Notes: generated by a model not told the origin, from the sequence alone. A DNA stretch of 64,000 bases from Sphingobium sp. D43FB (GCF_002312805.1 NZ_NMUA01000017.1:41285-105284); one strand, 5' to 3'; counted from the first letter of the stretch, positions 16,035-25,814 are shown. Translations and numbers: made by a program.

Positions 16035-16880
16035 ATGGCCGTCGCCGTCGCCATCTTCGCTCATCAGGAAGAGCGCCGGATCGGCGCCTGCCTGGCCTCG
16101 CTTCCGCTCGACCGGCCTGACACACTTTTCCATGTGCTGGTCAACGGCACGACCGACGCCACCGTCGCCCGCGCCACGGCGGCGGCGGGCGGGCGCACCA
16201 ACGTCATCGTCCACGATATCAAGGCGGGCGGCAAATCGCGCACCTGGAACCATATGGTCCATGATCTGCTCAGCGGGAGCGAAGACGCCGTCATCTTCAT
16301 GGATGGCGACGCGCAGATCGTTGCAGGGTCGATCGACGCGCTGGTCGCGGACCTCGCCGCCAACCCCAAAGCCAATGCCAGTGCTGGCATGCCGATGAAC
16401 GGACGCATGGCCGAATTCTATCGCCGAAACCTCAAGATCGAAGGCGGCCTGTTCGGCGATCTCTATGCTTTATCAGGACCGTTCGTCGCGGCGATCCGCG
16501 CGCGCGGTCTGCGCCTGCCCGACGATCTGATCGGCGATGATGGCCTGGTCGCCGCTTGGGCGCATACCAATCTCGCCAGCGATGCCGACTGGCAGCATGG
16601 CCGGGTGCTGGCCTGCGACGCGGCTGGCTTTCTGTGCGAGCAGGTCAGCCTCGCCCGCCCCTCGACCTGGGCGATGCAATATAAGCGGCTGATCAATTAT
16701 TCGGTGCGCTTCTTCCAGAACCGGATCGTGTCGGACATCATGACGCGGGAGGGGCCGGACGGCCTGCCCCCGCGCCTCGCCAGCCTCTATCCCGACTGGC
16801 TTCCCCGCTTCCGCCCGCGCCCCGGCCTCACCGGCTGGTTCGACCGCAAGGCCCTGGCGCGGATGCGCCGATCTTCCTGA
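16035..16880 (+). CDS. Glycosyltransferase family 2 protein
   Basis: A 281-residue cytosolic or membrane-associated transferase with a GT-A fold. The N-terminus AVAIFAHQEERRIGACLASL is the nucleotide-sugar entry strand and helix, and FMDGDAQI carries the metal-binding DxD. IGDDGLVAAWA supplies the acidic residue typical of the acceptor side. No transmembrane segments are evident. It sits five bases after the Amt-family gene, so they are probably co-transcribed, an unexpected pairing. The sugar donor and acceptor are unknown. Confidence 0.82.
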   Translation: MAVAVAIFAHQEERRIGACLASLPLDRPDTLFHVLVNGTTDATVARATAAAGGRTNVIVHDIKAGGKSRTWNHMVHDLLSGSEDAVIFMDGDAQIVAGSIDALVADLAANPKANASAGMPMNGRMAEFYRRNLKIEGGLFGDLYALSGPFVAAIRARGLRLPDDLIGDDGLVAAWAHTNLASDADWQHGRVLACDAAGFLCEQVSLARPSTWAMQYKRLINYSVRFFQNRIVSDIMTREGPDGLPPRLASLYPDWLPRFRPRPGLTGWFDRKALARMRRSS

Positions 16881-16905
16881 AAAAGCCGCGGATGCGCAAA
16901 GCGCT

Positions 16906-18258
16906 TTAGCGGTCGCGGCCTGCCAGTTCCTTGTTCACGAACAGGGCAAAGCCGGTGACGATCGCCCCGGACAGCAGATAAGCGCCCGACGCTGCCAGCC
17001 CGAACTCGGTCGAGATCAGCAGCGCTACCAGCGGCGCGAACCCTGCGCCCACCAGCCAAGCCAGATCCGACGTCAGCGCCGATCCGGTATAGCGCGTCGC
17101 CGACCGGAAGTTGGACGCCACCACACCCGACGACTGACCAAAGCTGAGGCCCAGCAGGATGAAGCCGATCACCATGAACGCCACTTCGCCCAGATCGCCG
17201 CCATTGAGCAGCAACGGCGCGGCCACCGCGAAGAAGGCCGTGCCCACCGCCGAATAGCCGAGCAGACGACGCCGCCCGATCATATCCGCCACAAAGCCCG
17301 ACACGATGATCGCCAGCACGCCCACAAACGCGCCGATGACCTCGATCATCAAAAAGCGTTCCAGTGGCTCGTCGGTATAAAGCGCGATCCACGACAGCGG
17401 AAACACCGTGACCATATGGAACAGCGCAAAGCTGGCCAGCGGCGCGAACGCCCCGATGACGATGTTGCGCCCCTCGCTGCGCACGGTTTCGATTACCGGC
17501 GAGGGCTGCAATTCGCGCGCTTCGTAGAGCCGCGCAAATTCCTCCGTCACCACGATCCGCAACCGCGCGAACAAAGCCACGACGTTGATCGCGAAGGCGA
17601 CGAAGAAGGGATAGCGCCAGCCCCAGCTCAGGAAGTCGGCGGTGGATAGGGTGGAGAGGAAGAAGGCAAACAGCCCCGCCGCCACGATCAGCGCCAACGG
17701 CGCGCCCAATTGCGGCATCATCGCATACCAGCCGCGCTTGGCCTGTGGCGCGTTGAGCGACAGGAGCGAGGCCAGCCCGTCCCATGTCCCGCCCAGCGCC
17801 ACGCCCTGCCCCGCGCGGAACAGCGCCAGCAGCACCGCCGACCAATGGCCGATCGTCTCATAGCCCGGCAGGAAGGCGATGGCCGCGGTCGATCCGCCCA
17901 GCAGGAACAGCGCGATGGTCAGCTTAACCCCGCGCCCGAAGCGACGGTCCACCGCCATGAAGATCAGCGACCCGATCGGCCGCGTGACGAACGCCAGCGC
18001 GAAGATGGCGAACGACCAGAGCGTCCCCTCCAGCGGCGACAGATAGGGAAAGACATGCGCGGGAAAGACGATACACGAGGCGATCGCATAGACGAAAAAG
18101 TCGAAAAATTCCGACGTCCGGCCGATGATCACGCCGATGGCGATCTCGCCCGGCGCAATCTTCTTGCCGTCATGGGCGTGAAGGTTGCGCATGTCGCGTT
18201 CCGCCTGGGTGGAGTTGGTCTCCAGATCAGGGCCGGGCGTGGTCGTCGCGGAGGTCAT
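16906..18258 (-). CDS. MFS transporter, metabolite:H+ symporter-like
   Basis: A 450-residue twelve-helix permease of the major facilitator superfamily. The N-terminal IAIGVIIGRTSEFFDFFVYAI matches the FDFFVYG-type motif of the metabolite:H+ symporter branch. The loop motif appears as DRRFGRGVKL, and a second copy as ADMIGRRRLLGYS. A polar N-terminal extension of about 40 residues precedes the first helix. The frame is open to 18336; the ATG at 18258 is my choice, with low certainty. Convergent with the glycosyltransferase and divergent from cyoA. The substrate is unknown. Confidence 0.85.
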   Translation of the reverse strand: MTSATTTPGPDLETNSTQAERDMRNLHAHDGKKIAPGEIAIGVIIGRTSEFFDFFVYAIASCIVFPAHVFPYLSPLEGTLWSFAIFALAFVTRPIGSLIFMAVDRRFGRGVKLTIALFLLGGSTAAIAFLPGYETIGHWSAVLLALFRAGQGVALGGTWDGLASLLSLNAPQAKRGWYAMMPQLGAPLALIVAAGLFAFFLSTLSTADFLSWGWRYPFFVAFAINVVALFARLRIVVTEEFARLYEARELQPSPVIETVRSEGRNIVIGAFAPLASFALFHMVTVFPLSWIALYTDEPLERFLMIEVIGAFVGVLAIIVSGFVADMIGRRRLLGYSAVGTAFFAVAAPLLLNGGDLGEVAFMVIGFILLGLSFGQSSGVVASNFRSATRYTGSALTSDLAWLVGAGFAPLVALLISTEFGLAASGAYLLSGAIVTGFALFVNKELAGRDR

Positions 18259-18423
18259 GGCGTGAAACGGGCCTTCATGCTGCGGGAACGATTCGGGGCC
18301 GCACAAGGCTGCACGACGAATCATTCCGGTGGTCAAATATAACCATGCCCCATTTCGCCACTGCGCAGGGATAGGACAAAAGGTCCAATGTCACCCCGGA
18401 ATTTTCCCGACTAGACGAGCCTC

Positions 18424-19563
18424 ATGATCGCCCGCACGCCCGCCCCAAGCCGCGCATTTCTGCGCCGATTCGCTCCCCTCCTGCTGCTGCCGCTCGGCGC
18501 ATGCGACTGGGTGGTCATGGCCCCGTCGGGCGATGTTGCAATGCAACAACGCGACCTCATTTTGATATCGACAGCGCTGATGCTGCTGATCGTCCTGCCC
18601 GTCATGGGCACGATCGGCTGGTTCGCCTGGAAATATCGCGCCAAGGCGCAAGCGGAAGATTATGATCCCGACTGGGATCATTCCACCAGCCTGGAATTGC
18701 TGATCTGGTCGGCGCCGCTACTCATCATCATCGCGCTGGGCGCGGTGACCTGGACCAGCACCCATCTGCTCGACCCCTATCGTCCGATCGAACGCATCGA
18801 TTCGGCGCGCAAGGTCGATCCGGCGGCCAAGCGCCTGCAGGTCGAAGTGGTAGCGATGGATTGGAAGTGGCTGTTCATCTACCCCGAACTCGGCATCGCG
18901 ACGGTCAATGAACTGGCCGCGCCGGTCGATCGCCCGATCGAGTTCAAGATCACCTCCTCCACCATCATGAACAGCTTTTTCGTGCCCGCGCTGGCTGGTC
19001 AGATCTATGCAATGCCCGGCATGCAGACGACGCTCCACGCCGTCGCCAACAAGCCCGGCACGTTCGATGGCTTCTCCGCCAATTATTCCGGCGCAGGCTT
19101 CTCCAACATGCGCTTCAAGTTCCACGCCATGGATCAGGGCGGGTTCGACCAGTGGGTCGCCCGCGTGAAGGCCAGCGGCGCGACGCTCGACCGCGCAACC
19201 TATGTGAAGCTGGAACAGCCGAGCGAGAAGGTGAAGCCCCTATATTTCGCGGGCGTCGAACCCCGCCTGTTCCACGCCGCGCTCAACATGTGCGCGCAAC
19301 CGGGCAAGCGCTGCATGGACGAGATCATGATGACCGACATGCATGGCGGCGCTGGCAAGGAATCGGCCCACGATACCAAGGGCCTGCGCCATGATGGCAC
19401 GATCGACGTCGGCGGCTATCACCCGGTCGAACCCGGCAAGAAGGGCGAGATCGCCCAACCCGCGGGCATGACCCCGGCGGCCGAGCAGACCCCCGCCGCG
19501 CAGGGCAACCAGGCACCGGGTCAGCAGGACCATGACGGGCATGGAGCGCATCATGGGAATTAA
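18424..19563 (+). CDS. cyoA: Cytochrome o-type ubiquinol oxidase subunit II
   Basis: A 379-residue lipoprotein subunit of the quinol-oxidising haem-copper oxidase. The lipobox LLPLGAC puts the lipidated Cys at residue 27. Two transmembrane helices follow, then a periplasmic cupredoxin domain (EVVAMDWKWLFIYPELGIATVNEL) that lacks the CuA ligands, as expected for a quinol oxidase. The C-terminus has an unusual His/Gly/Gln-rich tail of about 60 residues. First gene of cyoABCD; a REP-like element separates it from cyoB. Confidence 0.95.
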   Translation: MIARTPAPSRAFLRRFAPLLLLPLGACDWVVMAPSGDVAMQQRDLILISTALMLLIVLPVMGTIGWFAWKYRAKAQAEDYDPDWDHSTSLELLIWSAPLLIIIALGAVTWTSTHLLDPYRPIERIDSARKVDPAAKRLQVEVVAMDWKWLFIYPELGIATVNELAAPVDRPIEFKITSSTIMNSFFVPALAGQIYAMPGMQTTLHAVANKPGTFDGFSANYSGAGFSNMRFKFHAMDQGGFDQWVARVKASGATLDRATYVKLEQPSEKVKPLYFAGVEPRLFHAALNMCAQPGKRCMDEIMMTDMHGGAGKESAHDTKGLRHDGTIDVGGYHPVEPGKKGEIAQPAGMTPAAEQTPAAQGNQAPGQQDHDGHGAHHGN

Positions 19564-19588
19564 GGCACCTGCTCCCCTCCCCCACGCC

Positions 19589-19707
19589 ATCCTCCCCTCG
19601 CAGGGGAGGTGGCAGCCCGAAGGGCTGACGGAGGGGTGTCACCCTCTCGATAGCGGGACACCCCTCCGTCTGGCTGCGCCAGACACCTCCCCTTCCAGGG
19701 GAGGATC
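19589..19707. repeat. Composite palindromic repeat (CCTCCCC family, copy 1)
   Basis: The element begins ATCCTCCCC and ends GGGGAGGAT. It contains nested hairpins: CCTCCCCTCGCAGGGGAGG, GGAGGGGTGTC against GACACCCCTCC, and a final CCTCCCCTTCCAGGGGAGG. It has the same architecture as 22861-22976. It lies inside the cyo operon between subunits II and I, where it could alter their relative expression. Confidence 0.85.
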
Positions 19708-19749
19708 ATTCCCCTTCCCCCTTCTCTCTACATCAAGGCCGTAACGCCC

Positions 19750-21768
19750 ATGTCCCCGCATCCCGCCTCCGAAAATAGTGGCATCTGGAAGCTGATCTTC
19801 GGTCGTCTCGACTGGAGTTCGCTCCCGCTGCATGAGCCGATCGTCGTCGGCACCTTCCTCATGGTCGCGCTGGGGGGCGCGGTGGTGTTCGGGCTGGTCA
19901 CCAAATATAAACTCTGGGGCACGCTCTGGAACGACTGGTTCACCACCGTCGATCATAAGCGCATCGGCATCATGTATATGATCCTGGGGCTCATCATGTT
20001 CCTGCGCGGTTTTGCCGACGCGATCATGATGCGGTTGCAGCAGGCGATGGCGTTCGACGGCTCCGAAGGCTATCTGAACGCCCATCATTACGACCAGATT
20101 TTCACGGCGCACGGCGTCATCATGATCTTCTTCGTCGCGATGCCGATGATTACGGGAATCATGAACTATATCGTCCCGCTGCAGATCGGCGCGCGCGACG
20201 TGTCCTTCCCCTTCCTCAACAATTTCAGCTTCTGGATGACCACGGCAGGCGCGATCATCGTCATGATGTCGCTGTTCGTCGGTGAATTCGCCCGCACCGG
20301 CTGGCTGGCCTACCCGCCGCTGTCGGGCATCGCCTATTCGCCGGGCGTCGGGGTCGATTATTATATCTGGGGCTTACAGATAGCGGGCATCGGCACCTTG
20401 CTGTCCGGCGTCAACCTGATCGCGACCATCGTAAAGATGCGCGCGCCCGGCATGACAATGATGAAGATGCCCATCTTCACCTGGACCTCGCTCTGCGCCA
20501 ACGTGCTGATCGTCGCCGCCTTCCCGGTGCTGACCGCCGTATTGGCGCTGCTCAGCCTCGACCGCTATATCGGCACGGCCTTCTTCACCAACGACATGGG
20601 CGGCAACCCCATGATGTATGTGAACCTGATCTGGATCTGGGGTCACCCGGAAGTCTATATCCTCATCTTGCCGCTGTTCGGCGTCTTCTCCGAAGTCACC
20701 TCGACCTTCTCGTCCAAGCGCCTCTTTGGCTATAGCTCGATGGTCTATGCGACGATCGTCATCGCGCTGCTCAGCTATCTCGTCTGGTTGCACCATTTCT
20801 TCACCATGGGGTCGGGTGCCAGCGTCAACAGCTTCTTCGGCATCACGACGATGGTCATCTCCATCCCGACCGGGGCCAAGCTCTTCAACTGGCTCTTCAC
20901 CATGTATCGCGGCCGCATCCGCTACGAACTGCCGATGATGTGGACGGTCGCCTTCATGCTGACGTTCACCGTGGGCGGCATGACCGGCGTGCTACTCGCC
21001 GTGCCACCGGCCGACTTCGTGCTGCACAATTCGCTGTTCCTGATCGCGCATTTCCATAATGTGATCATCGGCGGCGTGTTGTTCGGCTTGTTTGCGGCGA
21101 TCAACTATTGGTGGCCCAAGGCATTCGGCTACCGGCTGGAAACCACCTGGGGCAAGCGCAGCTTCTGGCTCTGGGTCGTGGGCTTCTGGACCGCCTTCAT
21201 GCCGCTCTACGTGCTGGGCCTGATGGGCGTCACCCGCCGGATGCGCGTGTTCGATGATCCGAGCTTGCAAATCTGGTTCCAGATCGCGGCGCTGGGCGCG
21301 GTGATGATCGCGGCGGGCATCGCCTGCATGTTCATCCAGTTCGCGGTCAGCATCAAGAATCGCGATCAACTGCGCGACACCACGGGCGATCCCTGGGACG
21401 GCCGCACGCTGGAATGGGCGACCAGTTCGCCGCCGCCAGACTATAATTTCGCCTTCACGCCCGTCATCCATGATGGCGACGCCTGGGCGGACATGAAGAA
21501 GCGCGGCTATCAGCGTCCCCTGACCGGGTACAAGGCGATCCATATGCCCAGCAATACCGCAACCGGCCTGATCATCGCCGGCCTGTCCGTGGCCTTCTCC
21601 TTCGGCATGATCTGGTACATCTGGTGGCTGGCGGGCCTGTCCTTCGTCGGCATCCTCGCCGTCGCGATCGGCCATACCTTCAACTATAAGCGCGACTTCT
21701 ACATTCCGCAGGATGTGGTCGAGCGCACCGAGGGCGAGCGCAGCGCGCTGCTCGCAACACAGGGCTAA
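19750..21768 (+). CDS. cyoB: Cytochrome o-type ubiquinol oxidase subunit I
   Basis: A 672-residue catalytic subunit of the quinol oxidase, reducing O2 to water and pumping protons. Haem and copper ligands are all visible: [14 protein letters not shown] (low-spin haem His, near residue 120), [13 protein letters not shown] (CuB His and cross-linked Tyr, near 298), WLHHFFTMG (CuB His pair, near 348), and [12 protein letters not shown] (both haem-iron His residues, near 435). Fifteen or so transmembrane helices, as in Cyo/Qox subunit I. A C-terminal extension ([14 protein letters not shown]) is typical of the family. Confidence 0.97.
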   Translation: MSPHPASENSGIWKLIFGRLDWSSLPLHEPIVVGTFLMVALGGAVVFGLVTKYKLWGTLWNDWFTTVDHKRIGIMYMILGLIMFLRGFADAIMMRLQQAMAFDGSEGYLNAHHYDQIFTAHGVIMIFFVAMPMITGIMNYIVPLQIGARDVSFPFLNNFSFWMTTAGAIIVMMSLFVGEFARTGWLAYPPLSGIAYSPGVGVDYYIWGLQIAGIGTLLSGVNLIATIVKMRAPGMTMMKMPIFTWTSLCANVLIVAAFPVLTAVLALLSLDRYIGTAFFTNDMGGNPMMYVNLIWIWGHPEVYILILPLFGVFSEVTSTFSSKRLFGYSSMVYATIVIALLSYLVWLHHFFTMGSGASVNSFFGITTMVISIPTGAKLFNWLFTMYRGRIRYELPMMWTVAFMLTFTVGGMTGVLLAVPPADFVLHNSLFLIAHFHNVIIGGVLFGLFAAINYWWPKAFGYRLETTWGKRSFWLWVVGFWTAFMPLYVLGLMGVTRRMRVFDDPSLQIWFQIAALGAVMIAAGIACMFIQFAVSIKNRDQLRDTTGDPWDGRTLEWATSSPPPDYNFAFTPVIHDGDAWADMKKRGYQRPLTGYKAIHMPSNTATGLIIAGLSVAFSFGMIWYIWWLAGLSFVGILAVAIGHTFNYKRDFYIPQDVVERTEGERSALLATQG

Positions 21769-21772
21769 AATC

Positions 21773-22417
21773 ATGGCCACACGTTCCAAGATCGACCCCG
21801 CCTTCCTTGATCAGGACGGCAAGCCCCTCTTCCACTTGGGGGAAGAACCGCATCATCCCGAAGGCTCCAGCACGTCGTTGGGCTTCTGGATCTACCTGAT
21901 GAGCGATTGCCTCATCTTCGCCTGCCTGTTCGCCACCTATGCAGTGCTGAGCGGCAGCTATGCCGCGGGGCCAGGGCCGCGCGACCTGTTCGACCTGAAC
22001 CTCGTCGCGCTGAACACCGCGATGCTGCTCTTCTCGTCCATCACCTATGGCTTTGCCATGTTGTCGATGGAAAAGAACAAGGTCGCAGCGACCCAGGGCT
22101 GGCTGGCCATCACCGGCCTGTTCGGCCTCGCCTTCCTTGGCATCGAACTCTATGAATTTGCGCACCTCATCCATGAGGGCGCGACGCCGCAGCGGTCGGG
22201 CTTCCTGTCCGCCTTCTTCGCGCTGGTCGGCACCCATGGGCTGCACGTCACTTTCGGCATCATCTGGCTGGTGACGCTGATGGTACAGGTCGCCAAAAAG
22301 GGGCTGATCCCGGCCAATCAGCGCCGCCTGATGTGCCTCAGCATGTTCTGGCACTTCCTGGACGTCATCTGGATCGGCGTCTTCACCTTCGTCTATCTCA
22401 TGGGGATGCTGCGATGA
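21773..22417 (+). CDS. cyoC: Cytochrome o-type ubiquinol oxidase subunit III
   Basis: A 214-residue, five-helix subunit III. Conserved segments include [37 protein letters not shown] and [19 protein letters not shown]. The ATG at 21773, four bases after the cyoB stop, begins a normal N-terminus even though the frame is open upstream. Its stop overlaps the cyoD start by four bases. The subunit supports stability and turnover of the oxidase rather than catalysis. Confidence 0.95.
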   Translation: MATRSKIDPAFLDQDGKPLFHLGEEPHHPEGSSTSLGFWIYLMSDCLIFACLFATYAVLSGSYAAGPGPRDLFDLNLVALNTAMLLFSSITYGFAMLSMEKNKVAATQGWLAITGLFGLAFLGIELYEFAHLIHEGATPQRSGFLSAFFALVGTHGLHVTFGIIWLVTLMVQVAKKGLIPANQRRLMCLSMFWHFLDVIWIGVFTFVYLMGMLR

Positions 22418-22779
22418 GCGCGCACGATCACGACACCCACGCGCATGGCGCGCACGGCACGATGGGCAGCTATATGATCGGCTTTGGCCTGTCGGTTATC
22501 CTGACGGCCATCCCCTTCTGGCTGGTGATGACCGGCTATTTCGCCAATACGCAGACCACCGCGCTCGTCATCATGGCCTTCGCGGTCGTGCAGATCGTCG
22601 TCCACATGATCTACTTCCTGCACATGAACACCCGTTCCGAAGGCGGCTGGTCGATGATGGCGCTGATGTTCACTTTGGTCCTGGTGGTCATCACCCTGTC
22701 CGGTTCGATGTGGGTCATGTATCATCTGAACACCAACATGATGCCCGCCATGACGCATGACATGAGCCAGATGCCGTGA
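22414..22779 (+). CDS. cyoD: Cytochrome o-type ubiquinol oxidase subunit IV
   Basis: A 121-residue, three-helix subunit. It opens with a His/Asp-rich cytosolic segment and has the family's [20 protein letters not shown] and [14 protein letters not shown] motifs. Translationally coupled to cyoC by an ATGA overlap. The last ten or so residues are Met-rich. No cyoE (haem O synthase) follows; the next gene is SURF1. Confidence 0.93.
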   Translation: MSAHDHDTHAHGAHGTMGSYMIGFGLSVILTAIPFWLVMTGYFANTQTTALVIMAFAVVQIVVHMIYFLHMNTRSEGGWSMMALMFTLVLVVITLSGSMWVMYHLNTNMMPAMTHDMSQMP

Positions 22780-22860
22780 CATCTACATGCTTCTAGCAGA
22801 CATCCAGAACCACAACGGTTTGGCATTGGCGATTGTGTAGTTCACAAACCTGGCAGCAAA

Positions 22861-22976
22861 ATCCTCCCCTGGAAGGGGAGGGGGACCACGAAGTGGTGGA
22901 GGGGTGTCGCCCTATCGATGGGGCGACACCCCTCCGTCTGGCCTACGGCCCGACACCTCCCCTACTAGGGGAGGAT
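22861..22976. repeat. Composite palindromic repeat (CCTCCCC family, copy 2)
   Basis: Second copy of the element at 19589-19707: ATCCTCCCC at one end, GGGGAGGAT at the other, with GGAGGGGTGTC and GACACCCCTCC inside. Its right end lies only five bases before the SURF1 start codon, so its terminal AGGGGAGG serves as that gene's Shine-Dalgarno. When the terminal hairpin CCTCCCCTACTAGGGGAGG forms, the site would be masked. Confidence 0.85.
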
Positions 22977-22981
22977 GACCG

Positions 22982-23683
22982 ATGACATCGGCAAATAGAG
23001 CGATTTTTCCGATCGGCCTGACGCTGATCGCGGCGTTGCTGTTTACGACCCTATGTACGCTTGGCGTCTGGCAGGTCGAACGGCTGGCATGGAAACGCGA
23101 TTTGATTGTCCGGGTCGCTGTCCGCATTCACGCGCCGCCGGTGCCAGCGCCCGCCATAGCGACCAAATCGGACGAATATCGCCGCGTCGCCGCGACCGGC
23201 ACATTCATCCACGACCGCGCGACTCTGGTCCAGGCGTCGACTGTCCGCGGCCCCGGCTTCTGGGTGCTGACCCCGCTCCGACGTGCGGACGGCACGACGC
23301 TGCTCATCAATCGCGGCTTCGTGCCGCCCGACGCCCGCACCAGTTACACCCGCCCGGCAGGAGCAGTTCGCATCACTGGCCTGCTGCGCCTGACCGAACC
23401 GGGCGGCGGCTTCCTGCGCGACAATGACCCCGCGGCCAATCGCTGGTATTCGCGCGACGTCGCCGCCATCGCCGCCGCCCGCGCCCTGCCCGCCACGCTG
23501 CATTACTTCATCGACGCCGATGCCGGGGCGCAGCCCGACGCCCTGCCCATCGGCGGGCTGACCGTGGTGCAATTCCCCAACAACCATCTTGTCTACGCCA
23601 TCACCTGGTTCGCGCTGGCGGCGATGGTCGCGGGTGCCTATATCTTCGTCATGCGCCAGTCAGGAAAAGATCGCCGGGCATGA
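22982..23683 (+). CDS. SURF1-family oxidase assembly protein
   Basis: A 233-residue membrane protein with one helix at each end and a periplasmic domain between. Family motifs are TLGVWQVERLAWK near the start, LLINRGFVP in the middle, and NNHLVYAITWFALA at the last helix. SURF1 proteins help insert haem A into haem-copper oxidases. In Paracoccus denitrificans a dedicated Surf1 is encoded with the ba3 quinol oxidase, a close parallel to this layout. Its stop overlaps the regB start (ATGA). Confidence 0.92.
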   Translation: MTSANRAIFPIGLTLIAALLFTTLCTLGVWQVERLAWKRDLIVRVAVRIHAPPVPAPAIATKSDEYRRVAATGTFIHDRATLVQASTVRGPGFWVLTPLRRADGTTLLINRGFVPPDARTSYTRPAGAVRITGLLRLTEPGGGFLRDNDPAANRWYSRDVAAIAAARALPATLHYFIDADAGAQPDALPIGGLTVVQFPNNHLVYAITWFALAAMVAGAYIFVMRQSGKDRRA

Positions 23684-25005
23684 AGGGCAGCACGCCCCTG
23701 CGCGCGCGCTGGCTCCCCAGCCAATGGTCCGCCGATGCGGCCGGGCGCAAGAATATGGCGCTGCTGGTCCAGTTGCGCTGGATCGCGATCGCAGGCCAGG
23801 TCGCGACCATCCTGATCGTCCATTATGCCATGGACATCCGCCTACCCTTCCCGTCCATGCTGGTGGTCCCCTGCATCGCGGCCGCCATGAACCTTGGCAG
23901 CATGATGGTCTTGCGGCGGCGCACCGACATCAGCCATGCCGAACTCTTCCTGGCGCTGCTGTTCGACGTGCTGGCGCTCACCACGCAACTGTACCTAAGC
24001 GGCGGCGCGACCAACCCCTTCATCTCGCTCTATCTGGTGCAGGTCGCGCTGGGAGCCGTGCTGCTTCACCGCTGGAGCGTCTGGGGCATCGTTGCCATCT
24101 CCTCGCTCTGCGCGGCGATGCTCTCGCTCGTCTATCGCCCGCTGGATCTGAGCGAAGCGTTCGAAGGGCGCCTGTTCGACCTGCATATCATCGGCACCTG
24201 GATCTGCCTCACCATGATCGCGGTGCTGCTGGTCCTGTTCATGACCCGCATCACCCGCAACCTGCAACAGCGCGAAGCCTATCTCGCCCGGTTGCGGCAG
24301 CAGGCGGCGGAGGAGGAGCATATCGTCCGCATGGGCCTGCTCGCATCGGGCGCGGCGCATGAACTGGGCACGCCGCTCGCCCAACTGGCCGTGGTGCTGG
24401 GCGACTGGCGGCACATGCCCGAAATCACCGGCCACGCCGCTTTGGTCGAGGAAGTCGGCGAGATGGAAACCGCCATCAAACGCTGCAAGGCGATCCTGTC
24501 CGGCATATTGATGTCGGCGGGCGAAGCGCGCGGCGAAGCCCCGCAAATCACCAATGTCCGCGACTTTGTTGACGCCATCGCCCGCGACTGGCGCAGCGCC
24601 AACCCCGGCATGCCGCTGCGCTGCGACTTTGGCCCGCACGATTATCCGCGCATCGTCGCTGATCCCGTCATCCGCCAGGCCGTCACCAACCTGCTCGACA
24701 ATGCGCGCGAAGCGGGCGCGACCTATATCGACATGCTGATCAGCCGCGACAATCGCTGGCTCCATATCGCCGTGCGCGACAATGGCCCCGGTTTCAGCGA
24801 GGAGATGCTGGCCGATGTCGGCAAACCCTATCGGTCGAGCAAGGGCAAGCAGGGCGGCGGCCTTGGCCTCTTCCTGGTCGTCAATGTCGTGCGCAAGCTG
24901 GGCGGACGGGTCAATGCGAGCAACAGCGTGGAGGGCGGCGCGATGATCCTGCTGCGCCTGCCGCTTGCGACCCTGGCTTTGGAGGAGGGCAAGAATGACG
25001 TCTGA
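23680..25005 (+). CDS. regB: Redox-sensing histidine kinase RegB/ActS/PrrB
   Basis: A 441-residue sensor with about six N-terminal transmembrane helices. The quinone-binding GGATNPF motif (about residues 108-114) lies in a periplasmic loop. The H-box GAAHELGTPLAQLAVVL (about residue 226 on) has the phospho-accepting His, and the redox-active Cys is conserved in IKRCKAIL (about residue 269). N and G boxes follow: NLLDNAREAG, DNGPGFS and GGGLGLFLV. It is translationally coupled to SURF1 and to the response regulator, and lies directly downstream of the quinol oxidase whose quinone pool it would monitor. Confidence 0.95.
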   Translation: MKGSTPLRARWLPSQWSADAAGRKNMALLVQLRWIAIAGQVATILIVHYAMDIRLPFPSMLVVPCIAAAMNLGSMMVLRRRTDISHAELFLALLFDVLALTTQLYLSGGATNPFISLYLVQVALGAVLLHRWSVWGIVAISSLCAAMLSLVYRPLDLSEAFEGRLFDLHIIGTWICLTMIAVLLVLFMTRITRNLQQREAYLARLRQQAAEEEHIVRMGLLASGAAHELGTPLAQLAVVLGDWRHMPEITGHAALVEEVGEMETAIKRCKAILSGILMSAGEARGEAPQITNVRDFVDAIARDWRSANPGMPLRCDFGPHDYPRIVADPVIRQAVTNLLDNAREAGATYIDMLISRDNRWLHIAVRDNGPGFSEEMLADVGKPYRSSKGKQGGGLGLFLVVNVVRKLGGRVNASNSVEGGAMILLRLPLATLALEEGKNDV

Positions 25006-25528
25006 ACGACTGTTGCTGATCGTCGAGGATGACGAAGCCTTCGCCCGCACGCTCAAACGCTCGTTCGAGCGGCGCGGCTATAGCGTCCTGCTCGCCGACA
25101 GCCTGGAAACGGTCAACGCCTGCCTCGCCGACCACCGCCCCGGCTTTGCCGTCGTGGACCTCAAACTCGGCCCCCAGTCCGGACTTGCCTGCGTGCAGGC
25201 GCTCCACGCCCATGACCCCGCCATGCTCATCGTCGTGCTGACCGGCTTTGCCAGCATCGCGACTGCCGTCGATGCGATCAAACTGGGCGCCACCCATTAT
25301 CTCGCCAAACCGTCCAACACCGACGACATAGAGGCCGCCTTCGCCCGTTCCGGCGGCGACCCCGACACCCCCCTCGCCCCCCGCCCGACGTCGATCAAGA
25401 CGCTGGAATGGGAACATATCCACGAAGCGCTCAAGGACAGCGACTTCAACATCTCAGAAGCAGCCCGCCGTTTAGGGATGCACCGCCGCACACTCGCGCG
25501 CAAACTGGCCAAGCGCCAGGTCGGTTGA
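24995..25528 (+). CDS. regA: Redox response regulator RegA/ActR/PrrA
   Basis: A 177-residue response regulator. The receiver domain has the acidic pair in LLIVEDDEAF, the phospho-accepting Asp in VVDLKLG (about residue 54), and the conserved Lys in LAKPS. The C-terminal Fis-type helix-turn-helix NISEAARRLGMHRRTLARKL is nearly invariant in RegA proteins. A strong GGAGGAGG site sets the ATG at 24995, which overlaps the end of regB by 11 bases. It globally adjusts respiration, carbon and nitrogen genes to redox state. Confidence 0.95.
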   Translation: MTSERLLLIVEDDEAFARTLKRSFERRGYSVLLADSLETVNACLADHRPGFAVVDLKLGPQSGLACVQALHAHDPAMLIVVLTGFASIATAVDAIKLGATHYLAKPSNTDDIEAAFARSGGDPDTPLAPRPTSIKTLEWEHIHEALKDSDFNISEAARRLGMHRRTLARKLAKRQVG

Positions 25529-25563
25529 CGGCGCATTTCCGCCGTGGCAATGGGCAGTCGAAC

Positions 25564-25637
25564 GCGGGTGTAGCTCAATGGTAGAGCAGCAGCTTCCCAA
25601 GCTGACGACGGGGGTTCGATTCCCCTCACCCGCTCCA
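25564..25637 (+). tRNA. tRNA-Gly (anticodon CCC)
   Basis: A 74-base cloverleaf with encoded CCA. The acceptor stem GCGGGTG/CACCCGC, D-arm GCTC...GAGC, anticodon loop TTCCCAA and T-arm GGGGTTCGATTCCCC all pair. The loop reads anticodon CCC, decoding GGG. It stands alone, 35 bases after regA and upstream of the accessory cassette. Confidence 0.96.
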
Positions 25638-25814
25638 CGCCGACACCGTCAGGCCTGGCAAAAATCGACATCAGATCAGTACAGTCTCGGCAGGTCGCCG
25701 CCCATGTCGGGCGAAATGGACCATTTTCCTGATCACCCGTTTCCGCCCGCACGGTCTTTGACCCAGAAGCGCTAAGGAAGCATCGGCAGGTAACATACCA
25801 GTCAACAAGTGACC

